A DNA stretch of 64,000 bases, from the NCBI GenBank assembly GCA_027625915.1, contig JANTQA010000057.1:10478001-10542000 (forward strand), written 5' to 3'. This DNA is from Anaeramoeba flamelloides. Lineage: Eukaryota > Metamonada > Anaeramoebidae. The position numbers and the translations under genes were made by a program. The notes under the pieces are model-generated. The model had not been told where the DNA came from. It saw only the letters and a list, made by a program, of their open reading frames with translations, and made no database searches. Shown piece after piece: positions 49,197 to 61,456 of this stretch. Numbering within the stretch: position 1 is the stretch's first letter; the number at the start of each line of letters is the position of its first letter.

Positions 49197-49839
49197 AGAT
49201 TGTAATCCAAAATTTGTGAGAGTGTACAAGCTAATAATACTAACCATCGATCTAATTAAAAAAACTTAAAAGATGATTTTGATTTGAAAATCTTTGAAAG
49301 TCTTGAAATTTATATTTACATATTATTATTATAGTGCGGATATAACATATTAATGTATTTTTCATCAAAATATGAAAAATCTTTCAATATTTAATATCAG
49401 CACTGTATTATTTTTTAATTTATTATTTGGATCTCTTCTGATCTTGTGTTTTTTTCTTCATTCATTCTGTCTTTCTTCTTTTTTTCATTTTTAAAAATAT
49501 TTACTTTTATTCTTTTAAATATTATTTACTTATTTATTAATATTATCTATTTCATTAATTAATATTAATTATTGAACAATTATTCAAACTTTTGATTGTT
49601 TAGAAATTGAAAAACAAAAAAAAAAAAAAAAAAAAAATGATAAAAAAAAAATCAATAAATAAAAAACTAACATCTAATCTTACCTTTTTTTAATTAGACT
49701 CATAAATTCTGAAAAAAATAATGAATTGATATTCAATTTTTGTTTATTTTTTTCATAATTTTAAATTTAAGGTTGTAGCATCTTCATAGAATTCAATATC
49801 CCTCAAAAAAGAACTTTTCAAATATTATTTTCACCATAA

Positions 49840-50035
49840 AAAAAACATTGTTTCTTTCAAAGTGGTCTCAATATTTTTTTCAAATATCAAATATTGTTTA
49901 TCAATGGCATTTGAAGATTAAATAAGATATAAGTAGAATAATACACATCAAAGGGAATAGTTGATATCCATAGGTAATAAAAATAAAAAAATAATAGATT
50001 TTCTTAAAAATGGAAAAACTCTAAAGTCTTAAGGG
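49840..50035 (+). repeat. Dispersed repeat family C, copy 1
   Basis: It shares tttcaaatatcaa, agaataatacacatcaa, gaatagttga(t/c)a(t/c)cca and aatagattttc(t/g)taaaaa with 60290-60470. It begins with a caaagtg(g)tctcaa word, like families A and B. Confidence 0.6.
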
Positions 50036-50338
50036 AGTAGCCACGGTAAAGGAAAATTTTTCACTTTTTTGCAATTTTGAAGAGGATCAGCAAATAAATT
50101 TTTTTTTCTTTGGATGTACCTTATTGATTTTTATTATTAAAATTACTTCATTCCTTAGATTTTTTAACTTTTTTTTTCAAAAGTCTCAAAGAAATTGCCA
50201 TAATAGAATTTCGAGTTGATTTGCTTAAAATAGAGTTTCAAAGGCGAATGACTTTTTTTTTATCCTTATCTCAACATTTTTTTTTTCATTTAATTTTTTC
50301 AATGGATATTTTTTTAGAATTTTTGAATTTTTTTTTCA

Positions 50339-50789
50339 TACAGACGTTCCAACCCCACCATAAAATTTTAAATAAAATACTATTGAGTTTTCTATTCTTA
50401 TTTTCCATTTTCAAAAAATTCGGAAATATGAGTTATTATTCCAAAAAAAATTTCAATAAATGGGTTATTATTAGAATTTAGGAAAATCGAAAAAAAATAT
50501 TCAAGATCCCAAGAAACCTAATAATTATCGGTCACAAAACCGCTCAAAAAAAATATCAATATTTACTGATCTTTAAAAATTTATCTTTTTTGAACAATAT
50601 TTTAATTTGCTTCAAGAATCTTCAAAATATTTTTTTTTTGATGTTCCAAAATTTTAATATTAGCTCATTTAGTAAAATTTTTTTTTGAATAATAACTTAT
50701 ATTTCTGAATTTTTTGAAAATGGAAAATAAGAATAGAAAAATCAATAGTATTTTATTTAAAATTTTATGGTAGACTTAGAAAGACTGTA
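50339..50789. mobile_element. Diverged CAGCCGTTCC-type MITE
   Basis: TA-CAGACGTTCCAACCCCACC at the left and GGTAGACTTAGAAAGACTG-TA at the right. The long inner arms ATAAAATTTTAAATAAAATA and TTCTATTCTTATTTTCCATT are inverted and nearly perfect, although the interior differs from the main family. Confidence 0.7.
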
Positions 50790-51599
50790 ACAACAAAAAG
50801 AATATAAGAAATATTTTTTTATAAGTCACATTTTTGATAAATCGATTTTGTTTAAAAAGAACAACAACATTATAATTGCCAGAAAATCAGAAAAGGGGAT
50901 ACTAAATAGGGCTTTAATAGCTATAAGGAAACCAAATAATAATAATTATCCCAAAACATATCTGGTTAGGGGTTTAAAATCCTGGGATTTGGTGGAATCG
51001 AAGTAGTGAATATGATTATATTTTTCCCAATTGTAAACCAGATAATAGTTATAAGTTTTATTCTAAGAATCCATAATTATCTTCTCCCCAAAAAAATATT
51101 TATTATAAAAAAAATAAAAATCAAACTAATTTTATCAATTCTTATATCTTTTTTTTATTTTTTAAAATAACTAAATGAACAATAAAAAATAATTTAAAAA
51201 AAAAAAAATCTAGAGAATCTACAATCACACATCATTAAGTAAAATACCCATTTCTCATCCCCTCAAAATTTTAGCATGTCTTATTATATAGTTACTCCCT
51301 TCAGTGTTCAATTTGAGAAAAAGAATAATGTTCATTTTGATATTCAAATAGATGATCAAAATAAAACCCAATAGAAAACAAAATACTTTCTCTACAATGA
51401 ATTTCACTGATTCAATAACATTAATGTTAATTGTCAAATAAAAAGCTTAAAATTTTCATTCAACTTTTCAAAAAAACATATGCCGATAATTAAAAAAAAT
51501 AATCAATGTTGCCTATTCTCTAAAAGGTAAATTAATAATTTATGCTGAATTTTAGAATTAAAAATTTGAAATTTAACATAATTTAAATATCTGTTTTTG

Positions 51600-51990
51600 G
51601 AAATATGAATGAATTTTTTGTTCAATTCATTTTATAATAAATAGCAGAATATCCTTTTTGTTTTACAAGTAACTATCGATCTTGCAATAAAAAAAAATTC
51701 GTAATGAATTAGGTGTAAAATAAAAATTAAAAAAGAGGAAAAACTGTGAAGAAATGATTTCAATTATGAAATTTTTCAAATAAATTTTTCTTCAATCCCC
51801 ATCCAAACACTTTAAACACCTGTAGTCACCCATATAATTGAACCCCTTTGATTATAAAATTGTTTACAATGTTCATGTTGATCTTCAATTTTAAAGATCA
51901 AATAAAATCCAATTAGAAATCAGTTTTTGTTTTCTCAAAAATCTTTCCTACTATTCCAATAACATTGAATTAATATTTTTTTAATTAATA
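51600..51990. repeat. Dispersed repeat family B, copy 2
   Basis: It shares aactatcgatcttgcaataaa and caatcccc...cccctttgatt with 31840-32140 and 60600-60985. A second stretch with aaaatccaattagaaatca and ccaataacattgaattaat resembles the block at 51355-51430 (aaacccaatagaaaaca, caataacattaatg), so two partial copies may overlap. Confidence 0.4.
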
Positions 51991-52923
51991 ACTAGACAAG
52001 TAGGATAGAAAAAAATATAAATGAATATAATGTAAAAAAAATAAAATAAAAAATTGAAAAAAAGTAAAATCTGATAAAAGTATCTAAATTTTGGAATTTT
52101 CAAAATAAAGGTTTTTCTTCTAATATAGATTAAACTACTTAAGATATATATAAGTTGTATATTAAAAACAGATTCATTAAATGAGGTTAAAGTTTATAAC
52201 TCAAAAAAAAATATCAATTTTTATTGATTTAAACTTGAAAAAATAACTATTTTTTCTATTTTATTTTTTTGTTTTTTTGAAATTCACAACTTAAAAAAAA
52301 TTGTATAAATATAGATATTCAAATTATTTTTATTGTTTTTTTTGTTTTCAGATATTAAATAAATTGGAAAACTAATTGAATTATTCAAATTTGGAAATTT
52401 TTAATCAAAAATCAAGCCCATTTCAAAATCAAATATAACCAAGATAACTTATTGAATAGGGAAACGGCCAGATTCGTAGCCCACACTATTTATCTTTTTT
52501 AAAACTTGTTTTTACTTTAAACCATTAATTTCTAATATGAAAATTTAATGAAAAAAATCTAAAGTTTTTACATTTAAGAAATAATTTCAATTTATAAAAA
52601 GTTGGAACAAGTTTATTTTAAATATTTTTTTATTAAATAACAACATGATGCTAGATTGTGGAGAGGGTAGAAATGTCTTCCTCCAAATTCGAAGTAATTT
52701 CAAAACTAGTTGATTTTACAATTCATCTGTTACATGAAATAGTTTCAGAATATAAAGTAATTAAAAATTTTAGTACTGGGAGGGGGGGTTTGTTATTTTT
52801 TACATAAATATTTTGTTTCTGAAGCAATTTTGAAAGGCAAAACAAGACATTCTTCACAAGATTTCATATTAATTGTAAAATAGAATGAGTATGGATTTTT
52901 AAATTTTTGTCGGACAATTAATT

Positions 52924-53106
52924 TTAAGGGATTAGTCTCTATTTTTTTTTTTTTTTTTTGACCAATTTCTAAATAAGGATACCGTATCTCAAAATATCTT
53001 TAATATTGAAAATATGTAGGGTTTTCAAATCTTAGTAATTGGCAAAAAAAATCTCTCAATCTCTATTAAATTAAGGTAAAAAAAATACTAGAAATTAGTC
53101 CCTTAA
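52924..53106. mobile_element. TTAA-flanked palindromic MITE, copy 4
   Basis: TTAA-GGGATTAGTCTCTATT at the left and ACTAGAAATTAGTCCC-TTAA at the right, 183 bp. Internal words are the same as in the other copies. Only 17 bp separate it from the next MITE. Confidence 0.8.
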
Positions 53107-53123
53107 TTAACACATAATAAATT

Positions 53124-54222
53124 ACAATCAGTTCCACCATTAAGACACAGTCTTTCAAGGAAATTTAAGGCACAATGGAAATCTATAATTCAAGAACATT
53201 TTTTGGAATTTTTTTGTTTACAAATTATTTTGCTAGAAATTGAATTTTGTGTATTAATTTGAGATTTTTTTTGTATCTTAAGGACTATCTAAAATAAAGC
53301 CACCACGGGGGTCTTACGAATTAAAGCATCAGTGGTTTAGACTCTATATTTCTTGAGATCCAGAACGATAAAATTTCGAAAAATTTAGGAATAGATAATC
53401 TTGCCAGATCATATACTTAATTAAAAGATGTTAGTACAACCAAACCAAATTTCTTCTAATTGGGGTATTGTCTGGCTTCCAATAAAAAACCTCTGAAAAA
53501 AAGGACTTTGAAGAAATATGATTGGGTTGTGGGTTTTTTAGACATCTTCCAATTCCATACAGTGGTGTTAATAACCCGTGTTTTTGATTTTCACCTATTA
53601 CTAAAATTTAACCCTTGCAAAAAATATTGGCTGACTCTAGATATAAAAGAAACAAATGAATGGGGGTGGAAACAGTATATAAACATGAACTAGAGTTCTT
53701 TATATAAATTTTAAAAAAGAATTATGAAGATATGGAAAGATTAAAATGTAATTTTTTGAAATAATAAAGAGTAAAATATCATTTTTTGAATTTTTATAGA
53801 AAAATCATTTAATCTTTCAAATTTTTCTAAAAATAAGCAAAAATCTTTTGAAAACAAAATCATTGAATATTTTTGAATTATTTTGACTAATCAAAGATCT
53901 AACCTCTAAATTTAATTTAAATCCGAACCAAGAATATATGTGTGTCTTCCTATCTTCTAATACCTCAGTCTGAAAAAAAAACAGGAGTTAAATTTTTGAA
54001 ATGGGTTAAAGGTTTTCAACACGTGTTATTTAAGCTACTTTATCTGATCTGGCAAAATTAGCTTTTCCAAAAAATTTGAAATTTAATAGTTATTCTCGAT
54101 CTACTGCAATAAAGAGTCTAATTCACTGATGCCTTAATTTGTAAGAGCACCCGTGGTGACTTTATTTTAGATAATCCTTCAATTAAAATGAAAGTTTGTA
54201 CCTTAAAAGTGGAACTTGCTCT
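53124..54222. mobile_element. Palindromic MITE CAGTCAGTTTC family, copy 3, split by another element
   Basis: The left part (53124-53281) runs from ACAATCAGTTCCACCATTAA to TTTGTATCTTAA. The right part (54178-54222) resumes with AATGAAAGTTTGTACCTTAA and ends GGAACTTGCTCTA. Together they make about 200 bp, the normal size of this family. Confidence 0.75.
53282..54177. mobile_element. ~900 bp long-TIR element nested in a MITE
   Basis: It starts GGACTATCTAAAATAAAG and ends CTTTATTTTAGATAATCC. The arms run on through CCACCACGGG, CTTACGAATTAAAGCATCAGT and GACTCTATATT, about 130-150 bp imperfect. TTAA at the left and TTCA at the right are compatible with a worn TTAA duplication. The open frame at 53460-53693 (WVVGFLDIFQFHTVVLIT) is not recognised and may be chance or a transposase scrap. 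Confidence 0.75.
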
Positions 54223-56204
54223 AATCACAACCTACTTCTTTGAGAACTCTTTTTATTTAAAGAAAAATATGAAAAATGAGTGTAAATTTTTTCCCATTTA
54301 ATAATTCAACTACCAGTAAGAAAGTCACTTTAATTAATTAAAATGTATTTTTAAAACTTAAAATAGAGAAAATATTTGAAAAATTATGTCAATTTTCCTT
54401 CAGGTAAATGTTACGATAAAAAATTCCTACTTTTTAAAATTAAATTTAATTAAAAAGTTATTTTCAAAAATATTAAAAGTACATTAGATTAAAAAACGAT
54501 ACCTAACAAATTCTAATACTTAAAAATATTTTAAAGTTTCTCAATATTTTGTAAAATTATCAAATAGAATTTTACATTTTTCTTTAAAATTTAATAAATC
54601 TGAAAATCATAAAATCCAATTTTGAATGATCAGAAATTTCAAACATTAAACCATTTTCGATAAGGTCGAACTATTCATAAATTAATTTAAATTCTCAATG
54701 GAAACAAAATCCTGAAAAATAATTTTCTAAAAAAAAGTACGTTAATTGTCTAAAACTACATACTGGTATTTGAATCCGAAATGGAATAATATTTTTACTT
54801 GGTTTTCTATAATTTTCTGTACAAATAGAGATTCCAGAGAAGTAGGTTGAGGTTGGAATTTAAACATTTTATTTGAAAAAGGAAATTGAAAATGAACTGA
54901 AATTTAACCCCATTTGTAATTCAAATACCAATTTTTTTTTTTTTTTTTTTCAAAGTCTTAGAATTACAATGAATAAAATTAATTTTATTTTTATATTTGT
55001 AATTTTGCGATTTTTAAAATATTACTATTTTAATTTAAGTGATTAGTTGTATATTTATAAAAAAAAAAGATATAATATTTATATTTTATATTATTTAAAA
55101 AATTACCAAAAATCCCTATTTCAAACCTGGTAAGAAAAAAACATTTAAATTATTTCAATTTAAAAAACAATTTTAATAACAATTCAAAAACCAAAAAAAT
55201 AATCAGTAGTTAAACAAATTGATTTAATAAAAAAAAATATTGTGAAACTTGTTTATTTATTATCTTCTTGAACTGTATATAAAATAAAAAACTTTATTAT
55301 TTGTAAAAAAAAAAAAAAAAAACAATAATAAAAAGGAATAAATTACCATTCATTTTAAACGTTCAACTTAATAATCCTTTCATAATTCACTCATCCTTTA
55401 ATCAAATACAACTTTAAAATAATTCCTTTTATTGTTAAATGGAAAATTTCATTGAAAATACAATGTTTTAATTTTAGGTTTTTTAAAGTAGACATTGACC
55501 AATTACAGTCTTTTTTTTTTTTTCCGAATAACAAACAAGAAAAATTCTCTAACAATATAAAAAAATACAAAATAAAAGTACATTATCGAAAAAAAAAAAA
55601 AAATAAAATAAAAACCAAAAAAAGACTTATTAAAAATTTTTTTAATGGAAAGTGGAAAAAACATCCAACCACTGGTTATTCCAATATAAGATAATTTCAT
55701 TGTGTTGTTTATTATCAAAAAAATCTTTAATATTTTTCTACAAACATATTAATAAAAATAGTTCCATAAGTTTTCAAATAATTTAATAAATGATAACGAA
55801 TTATGGAATCAATTACTTATGAAAATTAATTTTATTACTATTTTTAATACAATTAATTTCTAATGAGCATCATTAACCCCATAACTATTAATTAAATTTC
55901 TTTAGAAATTATTCAATGGAAATTTATATAAAAAAGTGAGTTTTGTGAAATATTCTTAAATTCTTTCGAATTTATTAGTATAAAAAAGAAAAAAACTAAA
56001 AATAAAAAAATTAAAGAAATAATTACAGCTTTAACATATAAAAATACTTTAAAATTTACAAATTAAAATTCAAATAATTTTAAAAAATTATTTTTAAAAA
56101 CAATTTTCTTTTATTATTTGTGAAAATAACATACCAAAAAATATTTAAAATTATTCTTTTTTTTTACTAACATTATTTATTTGTTAAAAAGAGACATTTT
56201 TCAG
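54223..56204. other. A/T-rich stretch with one doubtful exon
   Basis: Mostly poly-A/T. At 55488-55692 (plus), after TTTTAATTTTAG, an open frame reads FKVDIDQLQS, then a Lys-rich part, then GKWKKHPTTGYSNIR. It could be an upstream exon of the unrecognised gene at 56205-58029, but no donor at its end is convincing. Confidence 0.3.
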
Positions 56205-56943
56205 AAACTGATGGAAAAACAGAAACAGAAACTGATCTGGTTACTGAAAATGATTTAATTACTGAATATGATGTAGAAATAGATGATGACGATGGTGAAG
56301 ATGAGGATGATGACGACGAATCTATTCCTGAAATGAAAATTGACGAAGACAAACCAATTTTAAAAATGAATGAAGAATTTCAAATTTATAAAATGTTACA
56401 AAATAATAAAAATGAAAAAATGTTAGAAATAGAAATAATTTACAATATTTATTAGACGTATTTCCTTGAAATTTTTAAATATATTTAACCAATCAATCAA
56501 ACCAATTGATTCTAAACCAAAATAAAATTAATTTATCAACAAAATTAAATAAACCAACTAAAAAAAATAAACAAAATTATATAGTAAAATAGAAAAAGAC
56601 GAATTTTCTGTTGATTTAAAAAAAGTATTACTTAGCTCCGATCCATGGGACGCATCTTTACTACCAGCGGAACCCAAACTAAATTATTATAAACCCTTTG
56701 GCGAATATGAACGAGCATGTAGAAGATGGTCCCAGATAGTTGTCTGGCAACTTAAGGATATGCCTATGCATGTAAGACAATTGGAAAAGCAAGCACTATT
56801 AAAGCCATATAAAAAAAAAACAAAAAAACAAAAAACAAGCAATTTAATGATTTTGTTCGTAATTATTCAACTTGGAGAGAAAATATCATCTATAATGTTG
56901 AATCCAAACAAAAACATCTTTTAAATAACAAAAAATTTTCAAT

Positions 56944-57145
56944 TACAGTCAGTTTCACTTTTAAGGCACAAACTTTCAACGAAATTTAAGGCACAATAAA
57001 AATCTCGAATTAAGGCACAAAATTTTGTATTCTCGTAAAATAAATTGCAAAAATTAAAAATTCCAAATTTTGTGCCTTAATTTGAGATTTTTTTGTGCCT
57101 TAAATTTGGTTGAAAGTTTGTGCCTTAAAAGTGAAACTGACTGTA
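56944..57145. mobile_element. Palindromic MITE CAGTCAGTTTC family, copy 4, inside coding sequence
   Basis: TA-CAGTCAGTTTCAC ... GTGAAACTGACTG-TA, near-perfect arms, 200 bp plus the duplicated TA. It interrupts TTTTCAATTA/CTGATTCTTA. Without the element and one TA the codons read on as FSITDSYLIN. Confidence 0.92.
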
Positions 57146-57425
57146 CTGATTCTTATCTAATTAACCCCTTAGTTAAAAAATTAATAAATGTGCAAAATGA
57201 CAACAACAAAAAGAAGGATAAAATTAACACAAAGGAAAATACCCTAATAAGAAAAAGAAAAAAAAAAAATCCATAACAGATGGAATTTGGCCATTATTAA
57301 ATGAAAAAACACAAGATCAAATTCAAACAGCATTTGTCAAATTTTATTCCAAAATTTCTACAAATGAAAAATTATATGAATCCTCACATGCCCCATTACT
57401 TGGACGATTTAAACCATTTAAAGCG

Positions 57426-57731
<306 letters not shown>

Positions 57732-58554
57732 AGATCAAATAAAAAATCTATTTCTCCAAAAGTAACAGAGAAAAAAAGTGTTTTACGTTATGAAAGAATT
57801 GATATTAAAAAAGATATTGAACAGCAAAGATATATTTGTCCAGATAAAATTGAAGATATCAACCTAAGTTTTGATATTCCAAAATATGATCCACAAAAAC
57901 CAATACCTTTTAAACATTTAAAAACACGAGAAAATTATCAAAAATATGAAGAAACAATTATATTTCAAGATCTTTCATATAGATTTAAAAAAATTTATTC
58001 CAGACATAATTATCATCGCTATCCTCCTTGTAAGTATAATTGACATTTTTGATTTTTTTTTAATTGTCTTTAAGAAAATATATTTTACATTATTTTTTAA
58101 TTGGTTGATTGAATAAGGAAAAATATCTATTTTCCTACATAAAGAACTAACCTGAAAATCAAATTAAATTGTGAAAAAATATGGCATTTCATATTAATTT
58201 ATTTTTTTCACAAACAACACAACCACTAAAAAGAATAGAAAAAATAAGAAAATGAAAAAAGAATAATTACTGAAGAAAACCTATAAAAAACCTCAAATAA
58301 ACTTTTTCAGAACTTGTTGGAAAATGAAAAAAAATCAACAAATAATTTTCTATATTTTTTTTTTATTTTTTTTATTGAGGAGGAAGTGTAAATTACACTC
58401 TAAGTATCCTTTTACTTATTTACCTTTCATGAATTTTAGCCTAAAATCATAGATTTCACGATTATTAATTAATGAAAATAATTTCAAACTATGTCATAAT
58501 TTAAAATTATTTCATTAGAATTTAATTCTTTTAATTTATTTAAAAATATCAATC

Positions 58555-58755
58555 TACAGTCAGTTCCACTTTTAAGGCACAAACTTTCAACGAAATTTAA
58601 GGCACAATAAAAATCTCAAATTAAGGCACAAAATGCAGATTCTAGTAAAATAAATTGTTAAATAAAAAATTTCTAAATTTTGTGCCTTAATTTGAAATTT
58701 TTTTGTGCCTTAAATTTCGTTGCTAGTTTGTGCCTTAAAAGTGAAACTGACTGTA
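58555..58755. mobile_element. Palindromic MITE CAGTCAGTTTC family, copy 5
   Basis: TA-CAGTCAGTTCCACTTTTAAG at the left and AAAGTGAAACTGACTG-TA at the right, 201 bp, high arm identity. Confidence 0.9.
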
Positions 58756-59124
58756 TCCTTTGTAAGCTAAATTTCAAAAATAGGGTCATCATTAGTATTT
58801 TCTAAATTATTGGCATGTGTGTTGTGTTAACCAAATATTCTGAATCCAATATCTTTTAAAAGTTATTATTGAATATTTAATATCAAGAAACAATCTTCTT
58901 TTAATGAAAATTTCCCAAAGTTGAATTCATTTTTTGCAATTTTTCTTTCAAAATGATTCCATATTTTTATTTTTATGTTGAATGAACAAGAACATTTTTG
59001 AAAACCGTTAATATTCAAGAGATGAGATTAATTAGCATTGGAGAAAGGGATTGTAAAATTCAAAGAAAGTAAAACACCCAAGAAGTGTTTGCTTTGAAAA
59101 CAAGTATCAACCAAATTTGCTTTA

Positions 59125-59446
59125 ATGAGTTACAATGGTTCCTTGAAAAGTGAAGAAATAGCAAGATCGAATAAGATCTTCTTTTCTCTTTCATTTGGAG
59201 ACACTGTGATGAATGTGATCGTATTCATTTTATCTTTGAGTTCTTTGTTGTACATTCAAAAAATTGGTTTTGTTTTCGTTTTCTTTTCTTTTTCTTTTTC
59301 TTTCTTTTGTTGAGATTCTTTTTATCTTGAAAAAGGTATCAAGGAAAGTTTGGGTTGATACCAAATGGGTAAATAGTAAAAATCTGATAACTCTTATGGA
59401 AAGTTGTTTCAAAAGGTTCTTGGAAGCAATGGTGAATCTTAAATGA
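59125..59446 (+). other. Possible small gene or exon pair, unrecognised
   Basis: From ATG at 59125: MSYNGSLKSEEIARSNKI followed by a hydrophobic segment (FFSLSFGDTVMNVIVFI...) that resembles TM2 of the GPCR at 2988 (KLIFYLSIYDALASFMF). After a T-rich gap, VWVDTKWVNSKNLITLMES to EAMVNLK-stop is open in another frame (about 59336-59446). A short intron between them would be needed. GC content is slightly raised. It may be a receptor fragment; weak evidence. Confidence 0.25.
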
Positions 59447-59722
59447 ATAATTTTAAGATGAAAAATCATTTAAAAAATAGGGTCAGATTTATTTTTTTCT
59501 TTATGGGTTTCTTTTCTCTACTCTTTTATTAGAAATAATAATTAAAACAGAAAAGGGTGTTTTAGACAGTTATTTTTTAGTTTTAAGTTCTGATTTTTCT
59601 GGGTTGAGTTTTGGTATTCACTAAATGAGAAACTACAATTTTTTTTCAATCAAAAATTTGCCCCTATTTTTGAAATTAAGCTTATAGGAAGGAAACACCC
59701 ATAAAAAATGATCAATATTTTC

Positions 59723-59922
59723 TACAGTCAGTTTCACTTTTAAGGCACAAACTTTCAACGAAATTTAAGGCACAAAAAAAATCTCAAATTAAAGCACAAA
59801 ATTCAAATTCTAGTAAAATAAATTGAAAAAAATAAAATTCCAAATTTTGTGCCTTAATTTGAGATTTTTTTGTGCCTTAAATTTAGTTGAAAGTTTGTGC
59901 CTTAAAAGTGAAACTGACTGTA
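59723..59922. mobile_element. Palindromic MITE CAGTCAGTTTC family, copy 6
   Basis: TA-CAGTCAGTTTCACTTTTAAG at the left and AAAGTGAAACTGACTG-TA at the right, 200 bp. The minor open frame here is element sequence. Confidence 0.92.
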
Positions 59923-60104
59923 TTATTTCCTTATGTTCATATTTTAAACATAAAGGAAAAAATTTATTTGGGTTTTTTTTATATAGTAGTATCTATTTAA
60001 GTAGTTAGTTAATGTTCTGAATTTTAGAATTGTTGATTTTGATGAACAACTTAAATATTTTTAATTAATAAATAATTTTTTTTTTGGTTTTTCATTTTTT
60101 GAAA

Positions 60105-60240
60105 TATTCTTGTTGGGTGTCGTCAAGTACCATCAAGTGTCGTAGAATGACTAGGTTTTTTTTTTTTAATTTTTGAAATGTATTGAAAATTAAATAAATT
60201 TTCTTTTCATTTCAAAAAGTACAAAAAAAACCTAACGGCG
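60105..60240. repeat. Hairpin of the GTTAGGTTTTCTTGAG type
   Basis: ACTAGGTTTTTTTTTTTAA and TTTTTGAAATGTATTG face CATTTCAAAAAGTAC and AAAAAACCTAACGG. It is preceded by gtcaagtaccatcaagtgtcg, as in the clusters near 11190 and 24440. Confidence 0.5.
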
Positions 60241-60289
60241 GTTTTCCATAATCCAAAAGAATAGGGTAAAATCTTTGATTTTAAACTTT

Positions 60290-60470
60290 GCTTCAGTCAA
60301 AGTGTCTCAACATTTTTTTCAAATATCAATTAATATATATAATTGACCCATGAAGAACAAATAAAAAATGAGCAGAATAATACACATCAACGAATAGTTG
60401 ACACCCATCTGAAATAAAACTAATTAATCAATAGATTTTCGTAAAAATTGAAACACTCAAATTCTTAGGT
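60290..60470 (+). repeat. Dispersed repeat family C, copy 2
   Basis: Starts cagtcaaagtgtctcaaca; shares agaataatacacatcaa and gaatagttgacacccat with 49840-50035. Confidence 0.6.
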
Positions 60471-60599
60471 CACTATTGAGAAAAACAAGAATGTTTGTTT
60501 TGAACTTCTACTGGTATTTGAATAATAAATAGGAAACACTTTTTACTTCATTTTCATTTCCTTTAAGAAATCAATTCCCCAAATGAAGTAGGTTGGGAT

Positions 60600-60985
60600 T
60601 TGTGGTCTCTATTTGAAAAAGTAAATAAAAATGAAGTCGAAAATTTTTCATATTTATTATTCAAATATCATGATCAAAGATTGAATAAAATTCCAATAGA
60701 AACCAATATGATTTTTCAACGATCATTTTCACAGTTTCGATATTATTAAAATAACAGGTTTTTACCAAGCGAACATTAGTCTTGCAATAAAAAATTTTTT
60801 TTGCAAATGAATTGAGTTTTAAAAAATCGAAAAAAAAAAAAAAAATGTTTAAAATTTCAAAAAATGATTTCAATTTTGAAAATTTCCAAAATGAATTTTT
60901 TTCTTCTTATTTCCATGCAATCCCTTTAAAAACATGCAATTCACCCATTACAACTGGGCCTCTTTGACTGGAAAATAGTTTACTC
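60600..60985. repeat. Dispersed repeat family B, copy 3
   Basis: It shares attaaaataacaggttttta, tcttgcaataaaaaa and the end ctttgactggaaaatag with the copies at 31840 and 51600. The minus-strand open frame 60661-60873 is repeat sequence. Confidence 0.5.
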
Positions 60986-61210
60986 TATTCTTTTAAATTT
61001 TGGAAAAGATAACAACTGCTTTTGGAATTTTTGAAATAAAAAGAAAAATGAAGATATTTTCTTTTTAACCCATTCTTTTTCAAAAAAAAACCACTACACT
61101 TCCAACTGGTAGAATTCAATAACTCATTATAATTATAACAATAAATTTCGTTTTTAAGAAGTTTTAAATTCTTTGAATTCTAATTTTATTGTTAATTCTT
61201 AGTTAAATTT

Positions 61211-61456
61211 TTATAGTTTATCTAGATAAGATAGAGATAAATTTTTTAATTTATTTTTGAATTTAAATTTCTTTTCATTAATCAAAATTACCAAATTTTC
61301 GAATTTAAATTCTGTTTTATAAATAAGAACTAATGTATTTTGGTTTATTTTGTATATTTCAGTAATACATGTATTAATCCATGAATTTAAATATTTTAAG
61401 TTTGCAATTTTATAGTTATATATATCCAATCCATATGTTAATTGACTTAATATCAA
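61211..61456 (-). mobile_element. Fragment of a non-LTR reverse-transcriptase element
   Basis: An 81-codon open piece: ILSQLTYGLDIYNYK, YLNSWINTCITEIYKI, then a Lys/Phe-rich end FKFKNKLKNLSL. This is the pattern after the RT core of LINE proteins (a LLxSxLxYGxxIW-like start, then an Asn-rich helix). It resembles the piece near 26160-26000 (LLHSQLLYVLEIFYL, then a TWIN word). No RT core was found beside it. Confidence 0.5.

Larger units (their letters stand above)
49197..52923. other. Gene-free stretch after the PEF gene
   Basis: It contains dispersed repeat C (49840-50035), a diverged CAGCCGTTCC-type element (50339-50789) and family B-like sequence (about 51250-51990). The rest, including a G-rich word GGGAGGGGGGG near 52780, has stops in all frames. 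Confidence 0.5.
58030..61210. other. Repeat-rich stretch, no firm gene
   Basis: It contains two CAGTCAGTTTC MITEs (58555-58755, 59723-59922), a doubtful coding patch (59125-59446), a hairpin (60105-60240), repeat C (60290-60470) and repeat B (60600-60985). Any further exons of the gene ending at 58029 were not recognised. Confidence 0.5.

Noticed and set aside
56944-57145. MITE acting as an introner (spliced intron)
   Set aside because: The only GT...AG pair near its ends (A|GTCAGT ... AAAAG|TGA) would leave a stop codon at the junction, so clean splicing is not supported.
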